64,000 nt of DNA from Zopfochytrium polystomum (GCA_025765615.1 JAIVFJ010000194.1:1-64000); one strand, 5' to 3'. Shown: positions 32,197 through 43,933, counted from the stretch's first letter. Notes: a model not told the origin generated them from the sequence alone. A program made the numbers and translations.

Positions 32197-35100
32197 CGTG
32201 TGTTATGTTTACCAAATCCGATGCGAGCGCCTTTGGCAGGGGCTGTATCGTCGACTTCTTCAGCTTGACAAAGGACGCCGAGTGGCTTATGCGGCCAACC
32301 TTGAGGCCGCTGCCAGTCTCGTTGCCATTCGGAGCCGGGGCCGCGGTCTTCGAAGCGGTCTGAGTGTTTGCCGAGGTAAACTTCGAGATGCGCTGCTCGT
32401 GCATCTGGACGGCGAGCGAGAGGAGCTTTGGGGCGAAGATGGAGAGGAGGGCGAGGACGCAGACGAGCCAGACGACCATGAAGCGGGTGGCGTCGGTGGC
32501 GGGGGAGGGCGCGGTGCTGGCGACCAGCGGCAGGATGGCGACGGCGAAGAAGGCAGCGACGGCGAGCGCGCTCAGGGAGGCGGCGGTGTCGGTAGCGTAG
32601 TCGAGGTGCGCGCGGTCGCTCATGAGGGCCAGGCGAGAGACGTAGAGGGACGCGCCGAGGAGGGCCGCGTTGTAGGCGTAAAGGAGGATGTGGCCTGGGT
32701 AGGCTTTGCCGCTCTGCGATTGGCAGACGGTCATGATGGTTGTGGCGTCCTGCTTCACGGTTGGTTGCGGGTTCTGCACGGCGGTCCAACCAGCGAGCAG
32801 AGCCTGCGCATGAATGAGGCAAGTTTCAGATTCGTGCTTTTCGCCGCTGTCGGATACAAAAAATAAAAAAAAATAAAATAAAGCAGGAGCTTTCCAACTA
32901 ACCCACTCCACAACAAGAATCACGAGGACAAGCATGGCCCCGCCCAAGTCCTTCACCCACGACTTTGGAATGCGAAGCGATCCGGAAAAGATCACGTATA
33001 GTCGACCAGACTTGAACAAAACGGATCCCACAGTCAACGCGAAGCCGGTCAGCTGCATCCACAGGCGGAGGTTGCAGGAGAGCGAGGTTGGGGTTCCGAC
33101 CATGACGACCGCCGAGGCCACGGCGACGGCGCAACCGACGGCGATGAGCGACATGAACAGCACAGATCCCTGGATGACGATCTTCTCCTTTCGGTTGGCG
33201 ACGATTGTGGCGAGGCAGCAGAGCGCCAGCAGCACCCCGACTGCACCGAGTACAAGTATGGTGAGCCCGGTCCCGGAGGATGCAGAGTTGACCAGGAGTG
33301 TCACATCGAGCGATCCATCCGAGGGAAAGACGCTTGAACCTTTTTTTTTTTTTTTTTTTTTTTTTTTGAGCAGGTGTGACTGATTTCGCTTGCTTGTGGC
33401 GAAAAAGAAAGTCTCGAGATTTACCTCCGTAAAAGCTCCACTGCTTTCCGGTCGCTTCCACTCTCGATGCATCAGGATATATCACAAGGTTTGCTGGTTT
33501 TTGTTGTTTTTGTTGTTAGCGTCCAATCAGAAACGAGTGATCAACAGCACAAACCGCTAGCCCTGTCGTCAGTGATGATATTTCGAGTTGAGTTTGTTAT
33601 TTGAATCGCAAGGTAAGGCCTTTTTGGTGAGGGTACGATCAGGGTAGAGGGAATTGATCACGCGGTTACAATCAAGCCTTGGCTGGAATCAAAATGTAAA
33701 GAAACAAACGTTGTTCCTCCCCCGTTTTTCAGAAGTAAGGGGTTTGACGTTGGTCCAGCGTAACCTGTTCGACACAGGCTTAGTGGATCGAACGAAGCAC
33801 AAGGTTCAAACCAAAGAACAGACCTGGCACGGAAAAGGCGTCAGCCGTCATGTACTTATCAAGCTTCCCGGCGGCAAAATCCAGCGTCGACATGTTCAGT
33901 TTCTTCTTCATTTCGTAGAACCCGCGGACCATTAGGTGGATACAGTCGTACGACCTCGCCATCTCCACTGTGAGGCTTCCGTTGTTGGTGTGGAACCTAG
34001 AGCCAAAATGGTTTGCCCAAAGATAAGTCATCAGTATAATTGATTAGGGTTCCTTGTCCCCCCCCCCCTTACGACACACACCAATCTGGGAAGTTCTTTG
34101 CTCCGTTCAAATACTTGGTTTTAAAGTCCTTGTAGTACGGATCTGCAGTTGATGAAACTTCCGGAATCATGAAGATTGAGCCGTCAAGTTTGTCAAGATT
34201 GGTGTCAGCGGCCTCTGTGGTGATGGTGGGGGGAGGGGGGAGGTGGGGGGGACGACGACAAGATGGGGCGTAAGTCGAAACAGTTAAGCAACCATCCACC
34301 GCTCTCCCTCGCAATCTCATTTTTTCTTTCATCCCCAAAATTACCGTTTCTCAAAGCAAACAAATCCCTTGACGGCTGCGACCGAAAAATCCAAACAAAT
34401 TTTGGACCGTACAGGCCCGTGGCGTTAATAAACGTGGTAGTGGACCAAGCAACGTCGGCATCGCCGTGCGCAATGATGTACCTGTTGTTGTTCGCAACGT
34501 TGAAAAAGGAATTGGGGTTGGGATTTGTGATCGCATGTCGTGAGAAACGTAGATACGAAAAAAAGAAAAAAAAGTCCCCACAGCTATTCCCCACCCACCT
34601 TGCGTCGGACGCTTTGAGTGTGGCTGCCCAGACGTTGTAGTCGTCAAGGGTTGGAACGATGGATGCCACCACGACACCAGCAGTTTTGACGCCCGCAGCG
34701 CTCAGCTCAGTCGTGATGATGTCCAGGTCTGCTCCGGAAGGCCAGGGTTTGCGGGTAAACGGGTGAAGATTGTCGGCCAGTGGTCCAGAAAAGGCGGAGA
34801 GTTTTAAAGTCCAACAAAGCCAAGGCAAACACGCAGCTTACCTTGCGTGTAATCTCTGCCGATTAGGATTGCGACACGGCGAACGTTCAAACTTTGCAGA
34901 AGCAGCGCCCAGGCGCGCGCAGCGCTGTGCATTGAGGGTGCTGGCTGGAACTGGTAGGGATAGCTTTTCTTGTCGTCAAAATTCACCGTCTCGAAAGTGG
35001 GAAGAATGGGGAATTAGCGGGCGTCAGCAGCGCTCGGAGCTTGCGTTCGGCGGAAAAAACGAGCACTTACTGGATCGGAGGGGTGGCACGTTGGAATCTT

Positions 35101-36144
35101 GTTTCGTAAAACACAGAGGAGAGGTGGTGTGAAAGGGGTTATTCAGCGAGAGTGGGGAGGACAACCTGTATGATACGAGCACGTACCTGGAGCTGATTTC
35201 CAACGCTAATGGGAATCCTGGTATCGATGCGTTAGGACCTGCATGGGGAAATCTCGAGATAATAGCGATGCGGAAAAATACTTCATTTGCGGTGCGTAGA
35301 CGAGAAGGCCACGGACTTGAAAAAAAAAGAATTTTTCGCGACGGCAGCCGTTAGCAGTACTATCGTTGAATAAACCAAGATTGCGGCGGGCCAAAACGAA
35401 GAAGAGGTGGAGTGCAAAGAAATTCCGCCGCAGCAAACTGACCGGTGGGATCAGCCTTGATCAAATTATACAGATTGATGGCGGCGTAGTTTGCGGAGTC
35501 GGGCCAGTTGCTGCCGAATTTCTGCAGTTCCAGCGAGTAGCTATCGACGCGCTTTATCACAAAGTTGGCGTCGGGGAACACGGACATGTCGCTGTTCACG
35601 TCGTCAAATGCCAGCTGATGGGAGGTTTCAAGCCAGGTCAGAAAAGTGCGGCTGGAAGGCTATATCAAAAAGTAAAACCTGAGCAGCGGCGTCCATGGCT
35701 TTTGCTTCGCCTGTGAAATAGTTGGATCGCTTAGATTGTCGCGCCAGAGTCCTTGGCGGAAGGGGAGCAGAAATGAAAAGGTCGGCGAGGCGGGGGGGGT
35801 CGGGTAATAGTCGGACGGTCAAACCCGCTCGAGTGTGTGCGCGTGAACGCGATTGCGAGTCAGACTCGAAAAAAAAGACCGTGCGTCTCACCCGGCAGGC
35901 CATACGCGACAGGCAGAGGGACGACAAAGCTCAAAAAGTAGGGGTTGAGGACAGCGATGGTGATATTTGCGACCGCGGGTTTCGTGAAGGGTTTGAGCGG
36001 GGGGTAGATGTTGAGGTAGAACTGGGCACGGGCGAATGGGAGGACGGCGGCGGTGGCGGAGGCAGCTAGGAAGAACGTGAGGAAGAGGCGTATGCGACGC
36101 GTCGGCGTCGCGTCGTCCGTTGGGAAGGTCGTGTGCGGTGCCAT
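31603..36144 (-). CDS. class C (GABA-B/mGlu-type) G-protein-coupled receptor
   Basis: Fifteen exons: 36144-35892, 35710-35679, 35614-35443, 35315-35282, 35217-35187, 35097-35071, 34989-34842, 34728-34599, 34481-34345, 34214-34073, 33996-33824, 33493-33425, 33339-32903, 32803-32213, 32022-31603. They sum to 2796 nt (931 residues) with every phase matching. A signal peptide (RLFLTFFLAASATAAV..ARA) leads into a Venus-flytrap ligand-binding domain: AKAMDAAAQLAFDDVN, YPYQFQPAPSMHSAARAWAL, VRRVAILIGRDYTQ, SAAGVKTAGVVVASIVP. The seven-helix domain begins at GLTILVLGAVGVLLAL and includes GSVLFKSGRLYVIFSGS and the TM4/loop-2 segment WTAVQNPQPTVKQ. A 140-residue cytosolic tail follows. Ligand unknown; class C receptors are kept in zoosporic fungi and lost in most Dikarya. 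Confidence 0.88.
32129..32206 (+). repeat. (TG)n microsatellite in the last GPCR intron
   Basis: About 75 bp of near-perfect TG (CA in the sense of the gene) within the 190-bp intron 32023-32212. CT/GA-rich sequence adjoins it at 32104-32126. Confidence 0.95.
33341..33367 (-). repeat. poly(A) tract directly before a 3' splice site
   Basis: T27 on the plus strand, so A27 in the transcript, immediately followed by the AG used as acceptor for the exon starting at 33339. There is no polypyrimidine tract in the usual place. The phase of the join (GGA G + GT TCA) supports this acceptor. Confidence 0.7.
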
Positions 36145-36186
36145 CCGGTGTCTAAAGTTGAGCGTGACCTTTTTCTTCTTTCTTCC

Positions 36187-36221
<35 letters not shown>

Positions 36222-37490
36222 TTTCTTCTGGTGTTTGGAGAAAGATTGTCAAGCGGTCGGTGGTTGGAAGACCTCTTGGATCCGCGAAACTTCGAAAGGG
36301 AACCAAGGGGAGTCGAATCTATTTTCCAGAAGAGCCGCGAATTTTTCAACTCCTTCACGTGATATATTGACAAATGAGGGAAATTAAAAATTGAACAACA
36401 ATGTGCTCCCACACGTGATCCGCGAATTTCAAAGCCGTTTCCGCCTCACAAAAAAGAAGTGATTGAGAGCCGACGAAAAGAATAGACGAAACGCGAGAAA
36501 CCAGAAAACAAAACAGCGGCGAAGACGCATGGCCACCCTCGGAACTCACGATGCACATGTACCGCTGGGGCGAGGCGCGGAGTGGGAACATCAGCATTTC
36601 AAAAAGCGGATATTTTGTTTGGGTACGATTATTTCCTCCCCCGAGAATTGCTGGTTCCACGCCCCCACCAGCCACAATCCAAAACGTGTCCAAGCGCGCC
36701 GCCCCTACTCTCTTTGAGAGATAAGCCTCAGGAGCTGGGTCTCCACCGAGAACGGTGGCGACGCGCCGACGCGATCCACGCTGCCGCGCTTGGCCGCACC
36801 GGAACCTCACACGATAAACGCAGTCGCGCCCGCAAGGCGGTGCAGTCGCGGTCCCGCCGTGGTGCAAGGCGGCGCTGCGGTGGATCGAGGCCAAGGCATC
36901 TGAGGTCTCAAACGCAAGGAAACGGGGGCCATTTTATTTTTGTACATATTTTATTTTTCTTTTTCTTTTTGGTTTTTTTTTTTTCTCTCATTTTTTTTTT
37001 AATTGATATGACTTCCATCGCGTCACGCAATCGACGGAAGAAAAAACGACGAAACGAGCTGAGGAAAATAGAACAGAGAGTACAAACACCGACAAATAGA
37101 CGGGTGGTGGTGGTGGGTGCTGCTGAACTTACAAAAAGGAAGAGAAAGAAAGAAAGAAAACAGGCAGTGTGATCAGAGAGCAACAACAACTGCAAAAAAC
37201 GAGGTACGAAAGAGAAAGAAGGAAACAAAGCGGAGAGATAGAGAGAGAGAAATTAAAAAACACAAGAAAAGGAATAAGATGCTTGCCTTGGGGGGGAAAT
37301 AATTGGAAGGGGGGTCGTCACCAACCTGGTATTGCTTGTTGAAAGAGAGAAAGGTGGAAAGGGGAGGTGGGTGCGGGAAAGAAGGAGTTGAAGAAGAGCC
37401 TGCCCCTTCGGTCACAGGCAACACAAAAGAGACTGCAACCCTATCCCGACAAAAAGAAAAAAGAAGAAAAAAAAAAACATAGCGCCCGTC
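36145..37490. other. intergenic, homopolymer and A/T-rich
   Basis: Region between the GPCR start and the 3' end of the next minus-strand gene. It has T30 (36191-36220), T-rich 36960-37000 and A-rich 37130-37290 stretches. No exon with a motif was recognised. Confidence 0.45.
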
Positions 37491-37492
37491 GC

Positions 37493-40369
37493 TCATCGAC
37501 TCGGGGCCGACGACGCGGGCGACAATGCCCAGTCGTCGCGGGCGGACGACAAATCAGATGAGGACGAAGATGACGACGACGAGGCGACGGTGGGCGGGGC
37601 GGAGGCGGACCAAGCGGCGAGGAGCAGGTGGGCGAGTGCGGCGGGGTTATGCGGGACGGGGATGTTTGATTCGGCGGCGGAGGCGAACGACAGGTTGCCC
37701 GGGCGCGGCGACTCGGTGGACGACGACGCGGAGGAGGGCGACCAGGCGTACGAGATGGGCGACAGCAGCGGCAGGGCGGGGAGCAGCTGCGGCGGCGGCG
37801 CGGCGGCGGCGGCGGCGGCGTCGGCGTCGGCGGCGGGGTGGCGCTGCAGCTGGCTAGTGGTTCTTGTGGTGGCTGTGGTGTCGCCGCGGTGCGGGGTGGT
37901 GCTGCGCGACGACGACGGGTCCCACGGCATCGGGGAGAAGGGCGAGAACGGGTGCGGTGTGGGGATGGTCGGGGCGTCGGCGGGGCGGTGCGGGTTCGCG
38001 GTGGGCGGCAGGTGTTGCTGCTGCAGCTGCTGGCTGAGGACGCGGAGCTGCTCGTAGTACCTGCGCAGCTCCTCCTGCTGCTGCTGGTGCTGCTGCTGCG
38101 GGTCGTTGTTGGCGGCGCCGCGGCTGTTCTGGTGCTGCGGCGGGTGAAAGTAGTATGGGATCGGCTGCGTCTGGGCAGCTGCGGCGGGCCGCATGGCGAG
38201 CGCGATGAGCGCCGGCGAGGTGCGGGGCATGGGCGGCGGCGGCGAGGGCGGGCGGACGATGGGCGGGCCGGGGGTGTCGGAGTACGCGGGCGACGGAGAG
38301 CGAGAGCGCGAACGCGGGGCCGGCGCTGCGGGGAACACCGGCTGGAACAACGGGGCTTGCAGGGGCGACGGGCCGGCGAGATGTGGCGGCGGGCCGCGGG
38401 TGTCCAGAACCTGGAACACGCTGGGGGGGGTGGAGGTGTAGGCGGCGGCGGCGGAGGCGGCGGCGGCGCGGGTAGCAGCGGAGTCGAACGAGGCGCGGCG
38501 ACGGAAGCCAAAGAACGGAGTCCGCGTGGGGGCGGCGGGCGTGGTTGTGATTGGGGACTCTGTTCGGAACAGCGGCGAGTTGCGGTTGAGGTTCGAGCCA
38601 GGCCGCGAAGCTGCGTAGGTGTCGCCGCCGCTGGCGCCGCTGCCGACGGACAGCCTGCGCGCGGAGGAGGTGGGCCTGTTGCTCGGTGACGAGCGGTCGG
38701 TGTTGGGCGTGGTCGCGCGGACGGGTTTGCTCGCCGGCAGCTCGGGGGGCATAAGGAAGCCGGCGCTGGCTCCGGCTCCGGCGGCGGTGGCTGCCGCGCT
38801 GGCGGCGCTCGCTGCTGCCTTGAGGATTCCGAGCGAGGCGGCTAAAAAGCCCCTTGGCTTGTTGACCGCTTCCGCCGCGCCTTCTTCGGACACCCCCGCC
38901 GCGGCGGCAGCCTCCACAGAGGTTACAACGCTGGCCATAGCCGCTTCATCCATCAACCGGCTGGTTTGGTCTGGCGAATGGCGGATAACAGATTCAGTAG
39001 GGTGTGAGCCAGGGACGCCAATGGGCGCCGCAACATCCGCCACTGCGTCGAAATCATCGCTGAGACGTCCCACAGGTGATATTGAGGCCGAGCGGGGCGC
39101 ACCTTCATCGTTGGCGAGCCAGCCTTCGTGTGCGGAAGAAGCGTCGTTGTTGGCGCGCCAGCCCTGTTCCACCCTGCTGTTTGCCTCCGCCATCAACAGA
39201 GCCGCCTGCTGATGAATAAACCAGTGGTCGTCGACTAGAATGTTGCCCCGGGACGCAGCGGCAAAGTACTCTGCGTTTTCAAGCATGTAGATTTGCCAGG
39301 CTAGCTCTTCGTCCGTCATGTTGATAGTGGCTGAGCCGGGTCCGTCAAATATGAGGCCGGTGAAGCTTCGGCCCGAGTGCGGAGTGAGGGGGGCTCGCCT
39401 CGACAGAGTGCTGCCGTCAAACGAGTGGCGTCGGCCGGTGACACTCCGGCGCGATCTCGACGAGGCGTCCGACGCGACGCGATTGGCGATAGCGGCGCCG
39501 ACAAGTGCCGCTGAATCTGGAGAACCGTTTGATGAGAGTGTAGCGAGCGGGCTCGACAGCTTTGTGGGCGGGCGCTCGGACCGGAGTCGGACAAGGTCCG
39601 GAGACGAATAGGAAAACTGCAATGGCGAGACGGGCAAGCGGAGGGGTGTAGCGCTGCCTCTCTGGGCGGGAACGTTGGCTTGGTGGTGGAAATTAGAGCC
39701 GCTCGGGCCGCCGCCGCTCGTCGACGTTCCCACGACGGCCTCTTCAGGGTGGTGACCCTCCGCAACGCCGTCAGCATCGCTGCTGCTGCCGTTTCCGACG
39801 CCAAAGGAATCTGCTCGGCGGTGGCCCTTGTGGCGATGATGATGATGATGATGGGCGTTGGGCTTGAGGCTGAGGCTATCGCTGCGCTTTGGAGCAACGG
39901 GGGCGAAGGTCGTTGCCGGAGGCAATGGCGGTGGGACCGGATTGTGCAGGAGCCGGGGGCCGCTGCGCGCTTGAGCTGCAGCTCGACCGACCGGGCTGTA
40001 CAGATACGGCTGCGCTGCGACTGATATGGGACTGACAGCGTCCACTGTGGCGAGTGCCGCACGCTCGAGGAGGGGGTCGGGGGAGTGGCGTCGGCGGGGC
40101 TGATCAGTTTGATGAGGGAGGCCCGCGCCGGAGGCCGATCCAGCTGCCGCGTCTGTTCCGGCAATATGATGGTGTCCACGTGGAGGATTGTTGGCAGCGC
40201 TAGCGGCATTCGAGGTTGCAGCAGCAGCGTCATGTAAGATGCTGCTTGAGCTTTGGTAACGGTTGTGATCGTTGGATGAGGAAGGGTACCATCTGCTCCG
40301 ATCAGCCTGGGCGTAATCGCCACTGCTTTGATCGTCGTAGTCGAACTGTGCGGTTGACCGCATTGGCAT
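37493..40369 (-). CDS. large disordered Ser/Pro/Gln-rich protein with one conserved-looking 60-residue module
   Basis: One open frame; ATG at 40369 (or 40363) is the first good start after a T-rich 5' region, giving about 958 residues. Composition is dominated by Ser, Pro, Ala, Gln and a His run. One segment stands out as folded: NMTDEELAWQIYMLENAEYF followed by DDHWFIHQQAALLMAEANSR, acidic-aromatic and helical. I cannot name this module. Many SP/TP and RxxS sites suggest phosphorylation. Upstream in-frame codons (to 40702) are Lys-rich and run into a homopolymer, so they are excluded. Likely nuclear or cytoskeletal scaffold; no function is claimed. Confidence 0.7.
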   Translation of the reverse strand: MPMRSTAQFDYDDQSSGDYAQADRSRWYPSSSNDHNRYQSSSSILHDAAAATSNAASAANNPPRGHHHIAGTDAAAGSASGAGLPHQTDQPRRRHSPDPLLERAALATVDAVSPISVAAQPYLYSPVGRAAAQARSGPRLLHNPVPPPLPPATTFAPVAPKRSDSLSLKPNAHHHHHHRHKGHRRADSFGVGNGSSSDADGVAEGHHPEEAVVGTSTSGGGPSGSNFHHQANVPAQRGSATPLRLPVSPLQFSYSSPDLVRLRSERPPTKLSSPLATLSSNGSPDSAALVGAAIANRVASDASSRSRRSVTGRRHSFDGSTLSRRAPLTPHSGRSFTGLIFDGPGSATINMTDEELAWQIYMLENAEYFAAASRGNILVDDHWFIHQQAALLMAEANSRVEQGWRANNDASSAHEGWLANDEGAPRSASISPVGRLSDDFDAVADVAAPIGVPGSHPTESVIRHSPDQTSRLMDEAAMASVVTSVEAAAAAGVSEEGAAEAVNKPRGFLAASLGILKAAASAASAAATAAGAGASAGFLMPPELPASKPVRATTPNTDRSSPSNRPTSSARRLSVGSGASGGDTYAASRPGSNLNRNSPLFRTESPITTTPAAPTRTPFFGFRRRASFDSAATRAAAASAAAAYTSTPPSVFQVLDTRGPPPHLAGPSPLQAPLFQPVFPAAPAPRSRSRSPSPAYSDTPGPPIVRPPSPPPPMPRTSPALIALAMRPAAAAQTQPIPYYFHPPQHQNSRGAANNDPQQQHQQQQEELRRYYEQLRVLSQQLQQQHLPPTANPHRPADAPTIPTPHPFSPFSPMPWDPSSSRSTTPHRGDTTATTRTTSQLQRHPAADADAAAAAAAPPPQLLPALPLLSPISYAWSPSSASSSTESPRPGNLSFASAAESNIPVPHNPAALAHLLLAAWSASAPPTVASSSSSSSSSDLSSARDDWALSPASSAPSR

Positions 40370-40710
40370 GGGATGGGGCTCAGGTCGATGAGAGCGAGGT
40401 GTGGAAGGGGGCAGGGAGTGGAATGGGGAAGGGTAGGGGGTCGGCGACGAGGAGAGGGGGAGGCGGATGAGGACGAGGATGGGGATGAGGAGGAGGAGAA
40501 GAGAAAGTAAAACAAGTTGGGTGGCGCCTTTTCCTTTTTTTTTTTTTTTTTTTTTTTTTGCTTGGCTCGCTCTCAATTGTTTCCCTTCACTTTTTTCTCT
40601 TTTTTTTTCTATTCTGTTCGTTTTCTTTTTTTCTCTCTTTTCCTTTCCTTTTTTTTTACGTTTGTCTGCTCCACTGCCGATCGTTGTCGTTGTTTGGTGC
40701 ATTTGCGTTG

Positions 40711-40726
40711 TGTCTCTCTCTGTCTC

Positions 40727-40771
<45 letters not shown>

Positions 40772-41182
40772 CAGTCTCTCTCTAATTCGTTTTGGCGCTT
40801 CACGCGCGGTGCGGTGCTGTTTGTTTTCCTTTCTGCTCCGCCCGCCATCAGTCTGTCTGCCCCCTGTCTCACACTTCTCTCTCTCTCTCTGTCTCTCTCT
40901 CTCTCGCTCTCTCGCTCTCGCTCTCGCTCTCTCTCTCTGTCTCTCTCTCTCTCTCTGCCTCGCTCTGCGCCTTCACCCCAGCCACCAGTGCAGGTAGCTG
41001 CGCCCTTATCGCATATTTACATTTTCCGGTTTGTGTTGTTTGCAATGTTCAAACGTTGCAAAATGGTTTTTGCCCTGTTGTTGTTTTGAGGAAAGAAAGG
41101 AAAACAGGCGAGAGAGAGAGAGAAAGAAAGAGAAAGAGTCAGATCGAGAGAGAAAGAGAGAAGAGAGAAAGAGAGAGAGAGA

Positions 41183-41225
<43 letters not shown>
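40711..41225. repeat. CT and GA microsatellites in inverted arrangement
   Basis: CT tracts (40711-40783, 40875-40965) are followed 150-400 bp later by a GA tract (41109-41225). The two are complementary and could form a long foldback. A T-rich stretch precedes them at 40536-40660. Confidence 0.9.
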
Positions 41226-41227
<2 letters not shown>

Positions 41228-41755
41228 AAAGTGCCACCCATCCTCTTGCCCGTTTTTTGTCCGAAAGACAAACGTTGTTTGTGTTTGAGTCTTGTTTGCC
41301 TTTCCATCCCTGTTTCTTTCACTTGCTCATCAATATTAGGAGAGAGCAAAACATGGAAAGGAAAGAACAAAAAATGGGGGGAAAATAGAATACTTGTATT
41401 CTAATATTAATAATAACAGCATTCACTTCATCGTGGTTTCTTTATTCTGTGTTTTATATTTTTTTGTCTGTTTGTTCCTCGGGCGGAGAACCTTGACAAA
41501 ACGCGTCGCACCGGAAGAGTTGCAAAATTCCGCGCCTTGCTTTGTTGGGGGTGGGGGGCCAACCCAGTGCAAACAAAAATAAAAAAACAGGAAAATTGTA
41601 ACACTTCGTCACGTTATTATCGCGATCCATCGCCCTTCGGTCCTATGCGAGCAACAGAGAAGAGCAACAAAAAAAAAAAAAAAAAAGATAAATAATGCAG
41701 CACATTTTCATGTAGGGTTCGTTCTTTCGCCACTACCGGGCATCCGCGCTGGCAC

Positions 41756-43151
41756 TTAAACACGCTGGGCTTGGTCCTTTGTGCCGTGCCACCGTCTTCT
41801 CTGAACGAGAATCACGGGAACTGTTAATGCAGCGCTCGTCACGAGGACGAGAGGAGCGAATGTAAAGGGCGCTGTTACAGGCGTTTGGAAAAGAAACGAG
41901 CGCAGCCGGTTCTCAGCCATTCCAATGGACATCCATCCCGGGTCTTCCTTCACCAAGTGAGCTCTCACTGCGAATGATGAGCTTCTGCTGAACTATTCTC
42001 TCTCGCCCGCTCTGCGCTTGGCCGCGTCTCCGTCACTAATAGCCCATGATTGTCCCAGCCCCGGTTGTCAATGCAACGGCCGTGGATACGGACCCCTGCA
42101 GCCCTTACCGCCAACTCGGCTCTTCTTTGCTGTCGCTCTCCTCCCCAACCGACGTCCCTGTCAAAACCGCGTGCACAACCACGTGAACCATCCCTGTCAG
42201 TATGGGCGGCATCCCCTGGACCATCTGCGCTGACCCGGCGATGAACGTAAGGATGGCAGAGGGGTTAAAGAAAGAGCGAGTGAAGTGCGCTAATTTCTCC
42301 CACTCTCCACCGTCATGACAGAGCGAGAGTGTGCCGTCTCGATGGTGAGAAATGGCTCAGACGCCTTTTTTCTTACGTCCGTTCCTTGCTCCACCGCTGT
42401 TTGATTGTGACCATGCACGTAAGGAATTATCTGAGCGCATTGCAAGCGCAGAAACCCTGCAGGTAGGCTCTGTCGCTTATGGGACAACTTTGGTCACCCT
42501 CACATCTCTTCACATCTCCTCACTTCCCGCCCCCTCCACCCCCATGGTCGCCCCTCCACAGCCTCTGCTACCTTTGGCTCCGAGTGCTCTGGTGGCTCCT
42601 TTTGGCTTCTTCATAAACCAGGTAAACAGCACGGTCGTTGCACTCCAAACGTCGAGTTCTTCAAAGTCCTCTCGCAACCGTTCTCCAAACATTGTAACCA
42701 GCACCGCAACGGCTCAATGCACTCCGCCACCAGCGCTCACCTCTTCCTGATGGTTCCACGACCCCACTACAAAACCTTGCTTGTTTTGAGCCGCTACTTG
42801 GCCACCTCACTCTGAATTGATGGTTCCGGGAGGAGGAGGAAGGTTATACAATGAGAGGAAGAGGGAATGTGACGACGACGACGACGACGACTTGGACGGC
42901 GGACGTGGTGAACGAGATGGCGGCGGTGGCGGTGACGGTCGAGCTCGGGCACTACCTTTGCGGGATGGGCACGGGGAGCTGGATGCGGTGTAGTCGGCGG
43001 ATCGGGCGGATCTGGCCGAGTGGAAGCGACGCAGGGCGGCGTGTGGCGATCGCGGGACGGAGGAGGGCACCGACGAGCTGCCCAACCGCTTTGGGTTCAC
43101 GGTCATCGAGCGCGTGGTTGGGGAGCTACCCGCGCGGGAGATCAAGCTCAT
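41756..43151 (-). CDS. predicted multi-pass membrane protein, family unknown
   Basis: Five exons, 43151-42956, 42712-42619, 42456-42377, 42355-42109 and 41987-41756, join in phase to 849 nt (282 residues). The first 65 residues are Ser/Arg-rich (MSLISRAGSSPTTRSM). Hydrophobic segments: WSATTVLFTWVSALAM, FFNPSAILTFIAGSAQ with MPPILTGMVHVVVHAVLTG, and FTFAPLVLVTSAALTVPVIL followed by a basic tail QRRRWHGTKDQAQRV. The agreement of five phases supports the model, but the intron between exons 3 and 4 is only 21 bp, too short for normal splicing, so that junction is doubtful. On the plus strand 43010-43170 there is a competing frame ending FGFTVIERVVGELPAREIKL that also looks coding. Confidence 0.45.
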
Positions 43152-43473
43152 CCAGTGCGCGGTGAGCTAGTGGAAGACGCGAGGACACAAACGTATTTAT
43201 TACATAAATGAAGGAGGCAAACCACGGCTGCCTCACTGCCTAAAGTTCAGTCCATTATTACCTATTGAGGGGGCCATAAACTCTCTAATCATTCATTTCA
43301 TTCTTATTAACTGAAGTAAGTGCACACAGCACAGATATTTAGCAGCCCATTTCCAGTGCGTGCGTGTGCAGTTTTGCTTTGGATCGGACCTGATCGGACT
43401 TTCGTGCTCAAGCCTGCCCGTCGACGCTTCTGCGACAGGAGCACAATCGTCACATCACGTGTGGGAATTGCGC

Positions 43474-43520
<47 letters not shown>

Positions 43521-43607
43521 GTCTGTGGGGAACGGCCTCGGATCAACACCTGTACACAAGTTGTCGATGTGTCTGTCTGCCTGTCTGCCTGTCTGTCTGT
43601 CTGTCTA
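43474..43607 (+). repeat. two (CTGT)n microsatellites
   Basis: 43474-43527 is near-perfect CTGT and 43570-43607 is CTGT/CTGC. Both lie in the upstream region of the kinase-Sel1 gene, followed by CAACAA and CTA trinucleotide runs to 43822. Confidence 0.95.
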
Positions 43608-43874
43608 TCTGCCCCGCCCTTGTCTGTTCCGTCCATTTTTTCTTTCCGTTTCCACTGGAATACGACCACCCACCCACCCAACGAAAAACGCTCCACCCAT
43701 CGCACACAACCACGACCACTGCTCTACTCACACAACGACCCACAGCTTCTACCTGCCTACCTTCACGTAGTACCAGCCGCTACAACCACAACAACAACTA
43801 CAACAACAACTACTACTACTTCTACTTCTGTCCATCCTCAACAAGAAGAGCCAGCAACGTCCGTCCCCCCGCAC

Positions 43875-43933
43875 ATGGCCGCCGCCGCCCCCAACGCCGC
43901 CGCCACCAGCAGCAGCAGCAGCAGCAACGCCGC

